A DNA stretch of 64,000 bases from Sphingobium sp. AP49 (GTDB lineage: Bacteria; Pseudomonadota; Alphaproteobacteria; Sphingomonadales; Sphingomonadaceae). A program made the position numbers and the translations under genes. Under the pieces are notes generated by a model, which worked only from the letters and a program-made list of their open reading frames with translations, searched no databases and was not told the origin of the DNA. The DNA is taken from the NCBI RefSeq assembly GCF_000281715.2, contig NZ_CP124576.1, positions 2,053,501 through 2,117,500 of the forward strand, in the 5' to 3' direction. Shown here one piece after another: positions 45,786 through 53,368 of the stretch (position 1 is the stretch's first letter; the number at the start of each line of letters is the position of its first letter).

Positions 45786-46325
45786 ATGCAGACCACAGAG
45801 GAGCATCTGCGCGCGTTGATGATCGATGGGCTTGACGGCGATGCCGCCGCCCATGCGGCATTGCTGCGCCTGCTTGTTCCGCTGCTGCGGGGTTTCTATC
45901 GACGCCGTGTTCGCGGCGCCGACGACGATGTCGAGGATATGGTGCAGGACACTCTTATTGCCGTTCACACCCGCCGCGCGACCTACGATCGCGGGCGTGC
46001 CTTCACCGCCTGGCTCTATGCAGTCGCCCGTTACAAGATGATCGACCATTTCCGCCGTGTCGGCAGATTGTGGCCGATCGACGATCTGGAAGACTTGCTG
46101 GTCGCCGACGAATTTGAGGCAAGCAGCATCGCAAAGCTCGACATACACGATCTTCTGGAGCAGTTGCCGCCCAAGCAGGCGCGGATGATCCGCGCCACCC
46201 GGCTGGAGGGATTGAGCGTCGCCGAAGCGGCAAGCGCGGAAGGCATAGGCGAATCCGATGTGAAGGTTTCGGTGCATCGCGGGCTGAAGGCGCTGATGGC
46301 ACGGGTGCAGGGGGCGATGCGATGA
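45786..46325 (+). CDS. sigF: ECF RNA polymerase sigma factor SigF
   Basis: 179 residues: sigma-70 region 2 with DDDVEDMVQDTLIAVHTRRATYDRGRAFTAWLYAVARYKMIDHFRR, and region 4 with LEQLPPKQARMIRATRLEGLSVAEAASAEGIGESDVKVSVHRGLKAL. It directs polymerase to GTAACC/CGAA promoters. GAGGAG precedes ATG 45786. Its TGA overlaps the nrsF ATG by four bases, the standard sigma/anti-sigma coupling. It sits inside the bufferin locus it is predicted to control. Confidence 0.93.
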   Translation: MQTTEEHLRALMIDGLDGDAAAHAALLRLLVPLLRGFYRRRVRGADDDVEDMVQDTLIAVHTRRATYDRGRAFTAWLYAVARYKMIDHFRRVGRLWPIDDLEDLLVADEFEASSIAKLDIHDLLEQLPPKQARMIRATRLEGLSVAEAASAEGIGESDVKVSVHRGLKALMARVQGAMR

Positions 46326-46963
46326 ACACGGATGATCTGATCCGGCATCTTGCCAGTGATACTCACCCGGTAGCCCGAAACAGCGTCGCGCGACGATTGG
46401 TTATCGGTATCGTCGCTGGCGGGATCGCATCAGCGCTTCTCATTCTGGCGTCGATCGGTGTCCGCCCGGATCTGGGCATCGCAATGCAGGGCACGTCCTT
46501 TTGGGTGAAATGGGGCTATACCTTCTCCCTGTCGATCGCCGCGCTGATGACCACGGCCCAACTCGCACGCCCCGATAGCGGTCGATTGCGCGGATTGTGG
46601 GTGCTTGCAATACCTGTCCTGCTTCTTGCGGCGGTCGGCCTGCTCGAACTGGCGCGCACGCCCTCGTCGCAATGGCTGGCAATGTGGCTCGGCCATAGTT
46701 GGAAGAGTTGCCCCTGGCTGGTCCTGTCGCTGTCGGCCCCGATCTTCGCCGGTTTGCTATGGTCCTTCCGCAGGCTTGCCCCGACCCGGTTGCGCGCGGC
46801 CGGAGCGGCCGCTGGGCTGTTGGCGGGGGCCTTCGCGGCAACAGTCTATTGTATCCACTGCCCCGAAGTGTCGGCGATCTTCGTCCTGACCTGGTATTCG
46901 CTGGGAATATTGCTCGCGACCTTGCTCGGCATGCTGGTCGGGCCGCGGCTGTTGCGCTGGTGA
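46322..46963 (+). CDS. nrsF: membrane anti-sigma factor NrsF (DUF1109)
   Basis: 213 residues, six hydrophobic helices after a short cytosolic N-terminus (MNTDDLIRHLASDTHPVARN), the DUF1109/NrsF layout. It holds SigF at the membrane until heavy-metal stress. Cysteines at 130 (HSWKSCPW), 177 and 180 (YCIHCPE) are placed like the two cysteines that, as I recall, are required for metal response in Caulobacter NrsF (near 131 and 181). This supports redox or metal sensing by a Cys pair. It overlaps sigF by four bases and is followed by the third SigF promoter and bufA2. Confidence 0.9.
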   Translation: MNTDDLIRHLASDTHPVARNSVARRLVIGIVAGGIASALLILASIGVRPDLGIAMQGTSFWVKWGYTFSLSIAALMTTAQLARPDSGRLRGLWVLAIPVLLLAAVGLLELARTPSSQWLAMWLGHSWKSCPWLVLSLSAPIFAGLLWSFRRLAPTRLRAAGAAAGLLAGAFAATVYCIHCPEVSAIFVLTWYSLGILLATLLGMLVGPRLLRW

Positions 46964-47023
46964 AGCGGAAGCCGCGCCATTGCGCGGCATGTTGCCATCG
47001 GTTCGGTAAATTTCTGCCGCCCC

Positions 47024-47050
47024 TGTAACCGGGGGCCGCTCCAGACCGAA
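47024..47050 (+). promoter_or_regulatory. SigF-type ECF promoter for bufA2-bufB-bufC
   Basis: TGTAACC (47024-47030), 16 bases (GC-rich), CGAA (47047-47050), 44 bases before the bufA2 ATG. It is the third exact copy of the motif in 1.4 kb. Confidence 0.83.
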
Positions 47051-47094
47051 AGACAGGGGCCAGATTGGCTTAACATTCTTTCGGAGAGATCATC

Positions 47095-47364
47095 ATGCTC
47101 ACCTATAACAGCGGCATTGGCATGGCTGCTTCGGCGGCCGCCATCGCGATCGTTTCAGCAGCAGCGGCCCCGGCCGGGGCGCAGGACAGCGCGGATACGA
47201 AAGTCGTTCACTGCTACGGCATCAACAGCTGCAAGGGCACGTCGGACTGCAAGACCGCCAGCAACGAATGCAAGGGGCAGAACGTCTGCAAGGGGCATGG
47301 TTTCAAGGCCATGACCGTCAAGGCGTGCAAGGCCGCCGGAGGCAGCCTGACCGAGCCGAAATGA
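47095..47364 (+). CDS. bufA2: bufferin BufA2 (Cys-rich periplasmic RiPP precursor)
   Basis: 89 residues. A signal peptide ([23 protein letters not shown]) is cleaved near residue 29. The mature part has six cysteines (40, 46, 52, 59, 65, 78) in a repetitive pattern: [16 protein letters not shown], then [14 protein letters not shown] and [19 protein letters not shown] is typical of the second bufferin class. GGAGAGATCATC precedes the ATG. A 7-bp hairpin separates it from bufB, so peptide mRNA is probably made in excess of the enzyme. Metal bound and modification are inferred from the family. Confidence 0.92.
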   Translation: MLTYNSGIGMAASAAAIAIVSAAAAPAGAQDSADTKVVHCYGINSCKGTSDCKTASNECKGQNVCKGHGFKAMTVKACKAAGGSLTEPK

Positions 47365-47371
47365 CGTTTCA

Positions 47372-47401
47372 CTGCCCGGCGTGCACAGGCGCGTCGGGCA
47401 G
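47372..47401 (+). terminator. intercistronic hairpin between bufA2 and bufB
   Basis: CTGCCCG (47372-47378) pairs with CGGGCAG (47395-47401), with an inner GCG/CGC. It lies eight bases after the bufA2 stop, with no T run: probably a partial terminator or 3'-end stabiliser that sets peptide-to-enzyme ratio. Confidence 0.55.
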
Positions 47402-47425
47402 CCCTAATCAGCAGGGAGTGTACCC

Positions 47426-48256
47426 ATGATCCCCTCCTTCTTCGGTTTCGGACTTGGCCTGCGCAAACAGCATTATGCCGACTTTCTGGACCATCGCATT
47501 GCGGTCGATTTTCTTGAGGTGATTTCCGAGAATTTCATGATCGACGGCGGTCGGCCGCGACATATTCTGCGCGATATTCGTGCCCGCTACCCCGTCGCCC
47601 TGCATGGCGTGTCCATGTCCATCGGTTCCGCCGACGGACTTGATCGGGCCTATCTCACGCGGCTACGCGCGCTTGTCGATGATATCGAGCCGCTGTTCGT
47701 GTCGGACCATCTCAGCTGGTCGCGGATCGAGGGCTTCAGTTCGCACGATCTGCTGCCGCTGCCCTACACGCAGGAAGCATTCGATATCGTCAGCTCCAAT
47801 ATCGACCGCGCACAGAACGCGCTGGGCCGTGCGATGCTGATAGAGAACCCGTCGACCTATATTGATTTCGCTCCGGCGGACATGACCGAATGGCAGTTCA
47901 TCGACGCCCTGTGCGCGCGAACGGGCTGCGGACTGCTGCTCGATGTCAACAATGTGTTCGTCAGCGCCAGCAATCACGGCTTCGACCCTGTCGCCTATCT
48001 CGACGGCGTGCCGCATGACCGCGTGCGGCAGATTCATCTCGCCGGGCACAGCCATGGCGACCATCTGCTGATCGACACGCATGACCAGGCGGTGCCTCGG
48101 TCCGTGTGGCAACTCTATGCGCATGTCCTGCCGAAACTTGGACCGGTCGCGACGATGATCGAACGCGATGACGCCATCCCGCCGCTGGCCGACCTGCTGG
48201 TGGAGCTTTCCACCGCGCGCGGGATATCCGCCGGGAAGTTGGAGGAAGCGGCATGA
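47426..48256 (+). CDS. bufB: DUF692 multinuclear non-heme iron oxidase BufB
   Basis: 276 residues, TIM-barrel DUF692/MNIO. These enzymes oxidise cysteines of peptide precursors (oxazolone or thiooxazole formation) with a partner protein. Metal-ligand segments are all present: FLEVISENFM (Glu35), VALHGVSMSIG (His60), FVSDHLSW (His95), SSHDLLPLPYT (His107), LIENPSTY (Glu140), LLDVNNVFVSASNHG (Asp173, Asn176, His184), IHLAGH (His204, His208), IDTHDQAV and MIERDDAIPPL. It overlaps bufC by four bases and shares the third SigF promoter with bufA2. It is the only MNIO in the locus, so it must serve both BufA1 and BufA2 if both are modified. Confidence 0.95.
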   Translation: MIPSFFGFGLGLRKQHYADFLDHRIAVDFLEVISENFMIDGGRPRHILRDIRARYPVALHGVSMSIGSADGLDRAYLTRLRALVDDIEPLFVSDHLSWSRIEGFSSHDLLPLPYTQEAFDIVSSNIDRAQNALGRAMLIENPSTYIDFAPADMTEWQFIDALCARTGCGLLLDVNNVFVSASNHGFDPVAYLDGVPHDRVRQIHLAGHSHGDHLLIDTHDQAVPRSVWQLYAHVLPKLGPVATMIERDDAIPPLADLLVELSTARGISAGKLEEAA

Positions 48257-49029
48257 GCCTGCTGGCGCTTCAGCGCGACATGCGAGACTGGCTGCTACGG
48301 GAAGACATGGCTGCTGCCGATCGCATCGGTGCAGAGGCCGGGCCTGGCCTTGCCCTCTATCAGAATAATTACCGCACCCAGCTTGTCACCTGTCTGGAAG
48401 TCAGCTTTCCGCGAACCCGTGCGTGGATCGGTGAGGATATGTTTCTTCATGCCGCCGTACATCACATCGACAGCGTCCCGCCGAGCAACTGGACACTAGA
48501 CGCATATGGACGCGATTTTCCGGCAACACTTGCACGGCTTCACGCTGCCAATCCCGAGATAGCGGAAATCGCTGGCATTGAGCTTGCACTGGAAGAGCTA
48601 TTCGTCGCAGCCGACAGCCCCGCCGTTCGGCTGGGCGGTTTGGGCAATGTCGACTGGGATCGCGCGGTGTTGACATTCGCGTCGTCGGTCGACCTTATAC
48701 ACCTCCAAACCAATGGCTTTGTCATATGGTCGGCTCTGGTTGATCAGAAAGAACCACCCGCGCCGCAATATCTGGACATGCCCGATATCGTCATTTTGTG
48801 GCGTCAGGGCGAGCAGTGCCGCATCAGGACTATCGACGATGCCGAGTCGCAGGCGCTGATCAAACTGCGTCACGGCATGACATTCGGCGCATTGTGCCGT
48901 GACATCGCACTGTCGCTCGGAGAAGAGGCTGGCATGACGCTTGTTGGACGGTGGCTGGGCTTATGGCTTTCCGATCATATAGTGGTTGCCATAGACGATC
49001 ACGGGCAAGCTTCGTCGCCGTGCTTATAG
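48253..49029 (+). CDS. bufC: DUF2063 MNIO partner protein BufC
   Basis: 258 residues. The N-terminal DUF2063 domain (LLALQRDMRDWLLRED, GLALYQNNYRTQLVTCLEVSFPRTRAWIGEDMF, LDAYGRDFPATLA) is the usual precursor-recognition partner of DUF692 enzymes. The C-terminal half has a mixed alpha/beta region ending in a helical segment. ATGA overlap with bufB (48253-48256) means equimolar synthesis. No terminator is obvious downstream. Confidence 0.92.
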   Translation: MSLLALQRDMRDWLLREDMAAADRIGAEAGPGLALYQNNYRTQLVTCLEVSFPRTRAWIGEDMFLHAAVHHIDSVPPSNWTLDAYGRDFPATLARLHAANPEIAEIAGIELALEELFVAADSPAVRLGGLGNVDWDRAVLTFASSVDLIHLQTNGFVIWSALVDQKEPPAPQYLDMPDIVILWRQGEQCRIRTIDDAESQALIKLRHGMTFGALCRDIALSLGEEAGMTLVGRWLGLWLSDHIVVAIDDHGQASSPCL

Positions 49030-49217
49030 TCAGATGTTAAGGTTGTGTTTTGAAGATACGACTACTGCGGCTCTCTTTGCAGAACGGCAAAATTGTTCGC
49101 CAGTTTGCCGAAAAGGCGGAAGGTCTGCATTTTGGGCGCCGGACTCTGGCTCTGAGCGGCTGATAAGGGGCGTTCCAGGCTCTCCTACGCCCAAGCGAAC
49201 CCATCCGCCAACAGCCG

Positions 49218-51962
49218 TCACGAAGAAGCCAGATCACCGGCGGCCCGCAACTCCCATCCGGCAGCGCCTTGCCGACGGGAGAGCGTGATAGCGCCATCCA
49301 AGAAGGAAATTGCAGTTGCGCTGTCTTCCCGCGCGTTTGCGACCCTAGCCTTGATCCGCAACAGTTCCGGCATCAGGCATTGTTCGCCATTCGCCTCGCA
49401 CCGCTGGATGGTGGCGTCGATCACATTGCCAGCCTCCGTGAAACGCGAGTCGAACATCAGGCCCTGGGCCAGTGCGATGGAAAAAGGCGTCGTCAGCAGA
49501 TCATAGCGGGCAGCGCGTAGCCGGACGAGACATTGCTCGATGGCGGCCAGTGCGTCGCCACCTGCTTGCCCGCGCAGGATCGCGAACTCGCCGGCAAATC
49601 CGCTGGCGGCGGCGATATAGGGACCGAGCGCATTGGCTTCGGCGCAGTCGGCAAAGGTGGCGAGCGTTTCCTCCGCAGCTGCAAAATCCATCATCCAGCT
49701 GTGGATTGACAGCGACCAGATCAGCGCGATGCAGAGCGTCACGGGATGATTGAGCGTCGCGGCTTCCTCGACGGCCTGGCGCGCCAGCGCCCTGGCTCGC
49801 TGTTCATCACCGGTCAGCCAGAGCGTGCGGGCCAATGCGATGATCGAGCGATTGCGATGGTCGAAGCCATAGCGGACGGTCCGGCTGCGCAGCGATGGAG
49901 GCGAGCAAGCAAGGGACATGTCCAGATCAGCACGCGCCTGAATCTGGTTGCCGGCCAGATGGTGCGAGATGCCCGACAGGGAATAGGCGACGCCGATCGC
50001 CTCATCCTCGCCAATCGCTTCCGCTATTTCGATCGCTCGTTCCGCATGGTCCATTGCGACCTGATATTCGCCGATCCGCTCATGAAAAATGTGCAGTCGG
50101 CCGAGAATGCGCAACTCGCTCCAGCGATCCTCCAGCCGCCGGGCGATTTCCAGCGCGCGGTCGAGCGCTTTGCCGACTTCCGGTCGGTTGCCGCGGGTGA
50201 ACATCAGCGCGATGGCCAGCGCGCCCTGCAATTCCAGCTCGATCGCGGTGCCGCGTTCGCTGTCCGCCATTTCGGCAAGCGCCCGGCTGCACCAGTTGCG
50301 GCATTCGATAAGGTGCGAGAGATTGAGGAAGACCGGCGCACTGGCAGCGGCAAGGCGCACGGCGATGCGCCGATCCCCGTCTTCGCCAAAGGCCCAGTCG
50401 AGCGCGCTGCGGATATTGCCCAGTTGCTGCCGCAAGGGGCGCTGATCCTGAAGGACGTCATCCTCCTGCGCGAGCAGGGCTTCCAGTTCCGCCAGATAAT
50501 AGGCAGCATGGCGCCGGGCATTGGCATGGAAATCCGACTGCCCACGGGCGAGCAGATGCTGACGCCCATGGGCGCGGGTCATCTCCAGGAGGCGATAGGT
50601 GCCCGCGCCACGCATCCGATTGGGCGCGATCAGCGACTTGGCGACCAGTTGATCGACGGCGGCCGCGATATCGTCCGCGCCCACCAGCGCATCGGCCACC
50701 ACCGCCAGCGCCGCGTCGATCGAGAAGGGGCCGACGAAGATGGCGAGCCGCTCCAGCACGATCCGCTCGACGTCGGGCAGGAGGTCATGGCTCCAGTCGA
50801 GCGTCGCCTGCAACGTCTGCTGACGCGGCAGGGCGGTGCGCCGCCCCGGCCACATCAGGCTGAAGCGTTCGCCCAGTTGCCGGGCTGTCGCTTCCAGACC
50901 ATGGGTCGCGGCGCGCACGGCCGCCAGCTCGATCGGCAGGGCCATGCCGCCCAGCCGGGCGCACAGATCCCCGATCAGGCGCGCATCGCCTTCATCCACC
51001 TGGAACAAGCTGTCGGCCGCGCTCGCCCGTTCCAGGAACAGCTCAATCGCGGGATAGGCGCGCAATTGTGTAAGCGTCAGAGCTTCGCCATCGTCGGGAT
51101 AGCCCAGCGCGTCGAGGCGATGGACGTGTTCGCCACGCACCCGCAACGGCTCGCGCGAGGTGGCAAGGATGCGCACTTGCGGCGCCGCGTCGATGATATG
51201 TTCGACCAGTTCGGCGGTGGGGCCGATCAGATGTTCGCAATTGTCGAGCAGCAGCAGAAAGGATTGATCGCGCAGATGGCCCAGGATCACCGCCAGCGGA
51301 TCGTCGCTCTGCACGGTCAGGCCCATGGCGCCGGCGATCATCGGCCGCACCAGGCCGGGGTTTTCCAACATGCTGAAATCGACGAAGGCGACGCGATTGG
51401 CGAATTGTGGGGCGAGGGCGTGGCCGATCTCGATCGCCAGCGACGTCTTGCCGACCCCGCCGGCCCCGACGATGGTGAAAAGGGGGGTGTCTGCAACCCG
51501 ATCCTGCAACAAGGCCAGATCATCCGAGCGTCCGATCAGATGGGGCAGGCGGGGCGGGATATTATGCGCTGGCGCCAATGGAACGGCTGCCGCCTGCGCA
51601 GGGGACGCCATATTTGCAGGGCTCTGCACCGCGACCGGGGCGACGAAGGCATAGCCGACCCCGACCTGGGTCGCGATGTAGCGCGCGCCATCGGTGCCTT
51701 CGCCCAGCAGCTTGCGCAGTCCCGCCATGTGGAAACGCAGGCTGCCATCCTCGACCACCACATCGGGCCAGACGCGCTTGAGCAGATCGCGCTTGGAAAG
51801 GATTTGGCCCGGTTGTTCGGTCAGCACCACCAGCAGGTCGAAGGAGCGGCCGCCAATCTCCACGGGCATGCCGTCGCGGGTGAGCAGCCGTTCGGCCGGC
51901 AGTAGCGCGAAGGGGCCGAAGCTGCGCCGTTCGCCCAGAAGCTGCTTCTCTCCGTCCGCCAC
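49218..51962 (-). CDS. winged-helix regulator with NTPase and TPR domains
   Basis: 914 residues. An OmpR-type winged helix at 1-110 (FGPFALLPAERLLTRDGMPVEIGGRSFDLLVVL then YIATQVGVGYAFVAPV) is followed by a STAND-like NTPase: LIGRSDDLALLQ, Walker A IVGAGGVGKTSLAIEI (about residue 164), Walker B FLLLLDNCEHL, and ILATSREPLRVRGE. The C-terminal ~450 residues are TPR-like helices. Such proteins are ligand-gated transcription activators. It is encoded head-to-tail with a thioredoxin-like gene and beyond that a divergent epoxide hydrolase-ohr-hydrolase operon whose promoter region holds 20-bp-phased TAACGG repeats, likely targets. CGTTAG also occurs upstream of this gene at 52020. Confidence 0.85.
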   Translation of the reverse strand: MADGEKQLLGERRSFGPFALLPAERLLTRDGMPVEIGGRSFDLLVVLTEQPGQILSKRDLLKRVWPDVVVEDGSLRFHMAGLRKLLGEGTDGARYIATQVGVGYAFVAPVAVQSPANMASPAQAAAVPLAPAHNIPPRLPHLIGRSDDLALLQDRVADTPLFTIVGAGGVGKTSLAIEIGHALAPQFANRVAFVDFSMLENPGLVRPMIAGAMGLTVQSDDPLAVILGHLRDQSFLLLLDNCEHLIGPTAELVEHIIDAAPQVRILATSREPLRVRGEHVHRLDALGYPDDGEALTLTQLRAYPAIELFLERASAADSLFQVDEGDARLIGDLCARLGGMALPIELAAVRAATHGLEATARQLGERFSLMWPGRRTALPRQQTLQATLDWSHDLLPDVERIVLERLAIFVGPFSIDAALAVVADALVGADDIAAAVDQLVAKSLIAPNRMRGAGTYRLLEMTRAHGRQHLLARGQSDFHANARRHAAYYLAELEALLAQEDDVLQDQRPLRQQLGNIRSALDWAFGEDGDRRIAVRLAAASAPVFLNLSHLIECRNWCSRALAEMADSERGTAIELELQGALAIALMFTRGNRPEVGKALDRALEIARRLEDRWSELRILGRLHIFHERIGEYQVAMDHAERAIEIAEAIGEDEAIGVAYSLSGISHHLAGNQIQARADLDMSLACSPPSLRSRTVRYGFDHRNRSIIALARTLWLTGDEQRARALARQAVEEAATLNHPVTLCIALIWSLSIHSWMMDFAAAEETLATFADCAEANALGPYIAAASGFAGEFAILRGQAGGDALAAIEQCLVRLRAARYDLLTTPFSIALAQGLMFDSRFTEAGNVIDATIQRCEANGEQCLMPELLRIKARVANAREDSATAISFLDGAITLSRRQGAAGWELRAAGDLASS

Positions 51963-52069
51963 GCTTGCACCATCCCATTTCCGGCGACGCTCGCGCCGCT
52001 GTCTGCTGCATTGCCATATCGTTAGCGAAAGGCAACGACCAGTAGGATGGCGAGAGATGGACCGGGAAA

Positions 52070-53155
52070 TCAGCCGAAGGTGAAGGAATAGGCTCTGGCT
52101 CCCGGCCGGGCGAACTGGATAGCGATGGTGCGATCGCGAACGGGGCCGCTCTGGCGGACAAGCTGGTAGAGCCGGTCTTCCCGCACTTCGCCCCAGCCCT
52201 GCGCATCGGTATCGGCGCCATGGCTGGCACCGGGCGCCGCGCCATCGATCGTCACGCGGAAACGGATCGGGTGGCCATCGGGTGCGCCGCCCAGGACCAG
52301 ATGCGCGTCACGTGCATGGAAGCGATAGCGCAGCGTGCCATTGGGTGCATCCAGGCGGGTAAATTCCGATCCGACGGTCCAGTCGCCTGACACATCCCAC
52401 CCGCCCAGCGGCAGATCCGTTGCTGCCCTGTAGCTTGCGGTCGCATCCCGGCGCAGGCCGCCGGGCGATTGGAAGCCGGTTGCCTTGTCATGGCCCAGAT
52501 AAGCTTCGCCCGATGCCAGATTACGCCAGTCGGCCGGCGCCTCGATCCCGCTCCCCTGGGTTGGCGTCACGGGAATGGCGGCAGGATCGTGGCCGGCCTC
52601 GGCCAGCAGGCGGCGGATCAATTGTTCGGATTCGGCATAATCGCCCTCGCCGACGCGATAGCCGCGCACCTGCCCCTTGGCGTCGATGAAATAAAAGCCG
52701 GGCCAGCCCTGATTGCCGAACGCCTGCCAGACGGCATAGTCATTGTCTTGAAGATTGGGATAGCCCACGCCCAACCGGGCTGTGGCCTGACGGACCTTGG
52801 CGGGATCATGCTCGAACCGGAATTCGGGCGCATGGATGCCGACCACGACCAGTCCCTTATCGCCATAACGTTCCTGCCAGGCCCGTAGATAGGGCAGGGC
52901 GCGCAGCGAGTTGATGCAGGAATAGGTCCAGAAATTCACTAGCACCACCTTGCCGCGCAGCGAGGCCACGCCACCCGGCACGGGCGTCAGCCAGGGGCCT
53001 GCATGATCGAGCACGTCAATGGCCTTTCGAGGAGTGCCGAACGGCGCGGCAAGGGAAGGGGCTGCGCGGATCGCATCGGCGCAGCAGGCGATGGTGGTGG
53101 CACCGGCTGCCAGCAGGGCGGCGGCGATGAAGCGGATCGAACGGGTTCTGGTCAT
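52070..53155 (-). CDS. exported thioredoxin-like (TlpA/DipZ-type) protein lacking the second Cys
   Basis: 361 residues. Signal peptide MTRTRSIRFIAAALLAAGAT then a Cys pair (ACCADA) that could be a lipobox variant. The thioredoxin fold has VVLVNFWTYSCINSLRALPYL with Cys80 but Ser83, where relatives have CINC, so the resolving Cys is absent. It continues GIHAPEFRFEHDPAKVRQA and NQGWPGFYFIDAKGQVRG. A C-terminal beta domain (~150 aa, with GGWDVSGDWTVGSEF) matches the DipZ C-terminal type. With one Cys it cannot act as an ordinary dithiol exchanger; a peroxidase-like or mixed-disulfide role is possible. ATG 53155 fits the signal peptide. Confidence 0.82.
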   Translation of the reverse strand: MTRTRSIRFIAAALLAAGATTIACCADAIRAAPSLAAPFGTPRKAIDVLDHAGPWLTPVPGGVASLRGKVVLVNFWTYSCINSLRALPYLRAWQERYGDKGLVVVGIHAPEFRFEHDPAKVRQATARLGVGYPNLQDNDYAVWQAFGNQGWPGFYFIDAKGQVRGYRVGEGDYAESEQLIRRLLAEAGHDPAAIPVTPTQGSGIEAPADWRNLASGEAYLGHDKATGFQSPGGLRRDATASYRAATDLPLGGWDVSGDWTVGSEFTRLDAPNGTLRYRFHARDAHLVLGGAPDGHPIRFRVTIDGAAPGASHGADTDAQGWGEVREDRLYQLVRQSGPVRDRTIAIQFARPGARAYSFTFG

Positions 53156-53214
53156 GGCGGGCGGCCTTGTGGTTGCTTTCTTGCCCGCAATGTAGCGCCC
53201 GGTCGCGCGGGCGC

Positions 53215-53308
53215 CCGTTAGGTCCCATGCGCGCGTGTTAGTTGGCGGCAGCGGCGCGTCGGCGGATCGCATTTGCAACGGCTAACGGTTCATCATCCCA
53301 ACTAACGG
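53215..53308. promoter_or_regulatory. two mirror-image pairs of TAACGG repeats spaced 20 bp
   Basis: CCGTTA at 53215 and GTGTTA at 53235 face one way; TAACGG at 53283 and 53303 face the other. Both pairs are 20 bases apart (two helical turns), one near each divergent promoter. The direct-repeat, two-turn arrangement suits an OmpR-type winged helix such as the 49218-51962 protein. Confidence 0.5.
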
Positions 53309-53368
53309 GCGTTCCGCGCCCGCTCCTCTATCTCCGGGACCATGACTTCCCGGATCGAGGAAATGAAC

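Noticed and set aside
49746-51905. 719-residue open frame on plus
   Set aside because: Antisense of the winged-helix/NTPase gene, which has clear Walker motifs; the plus frame has none.
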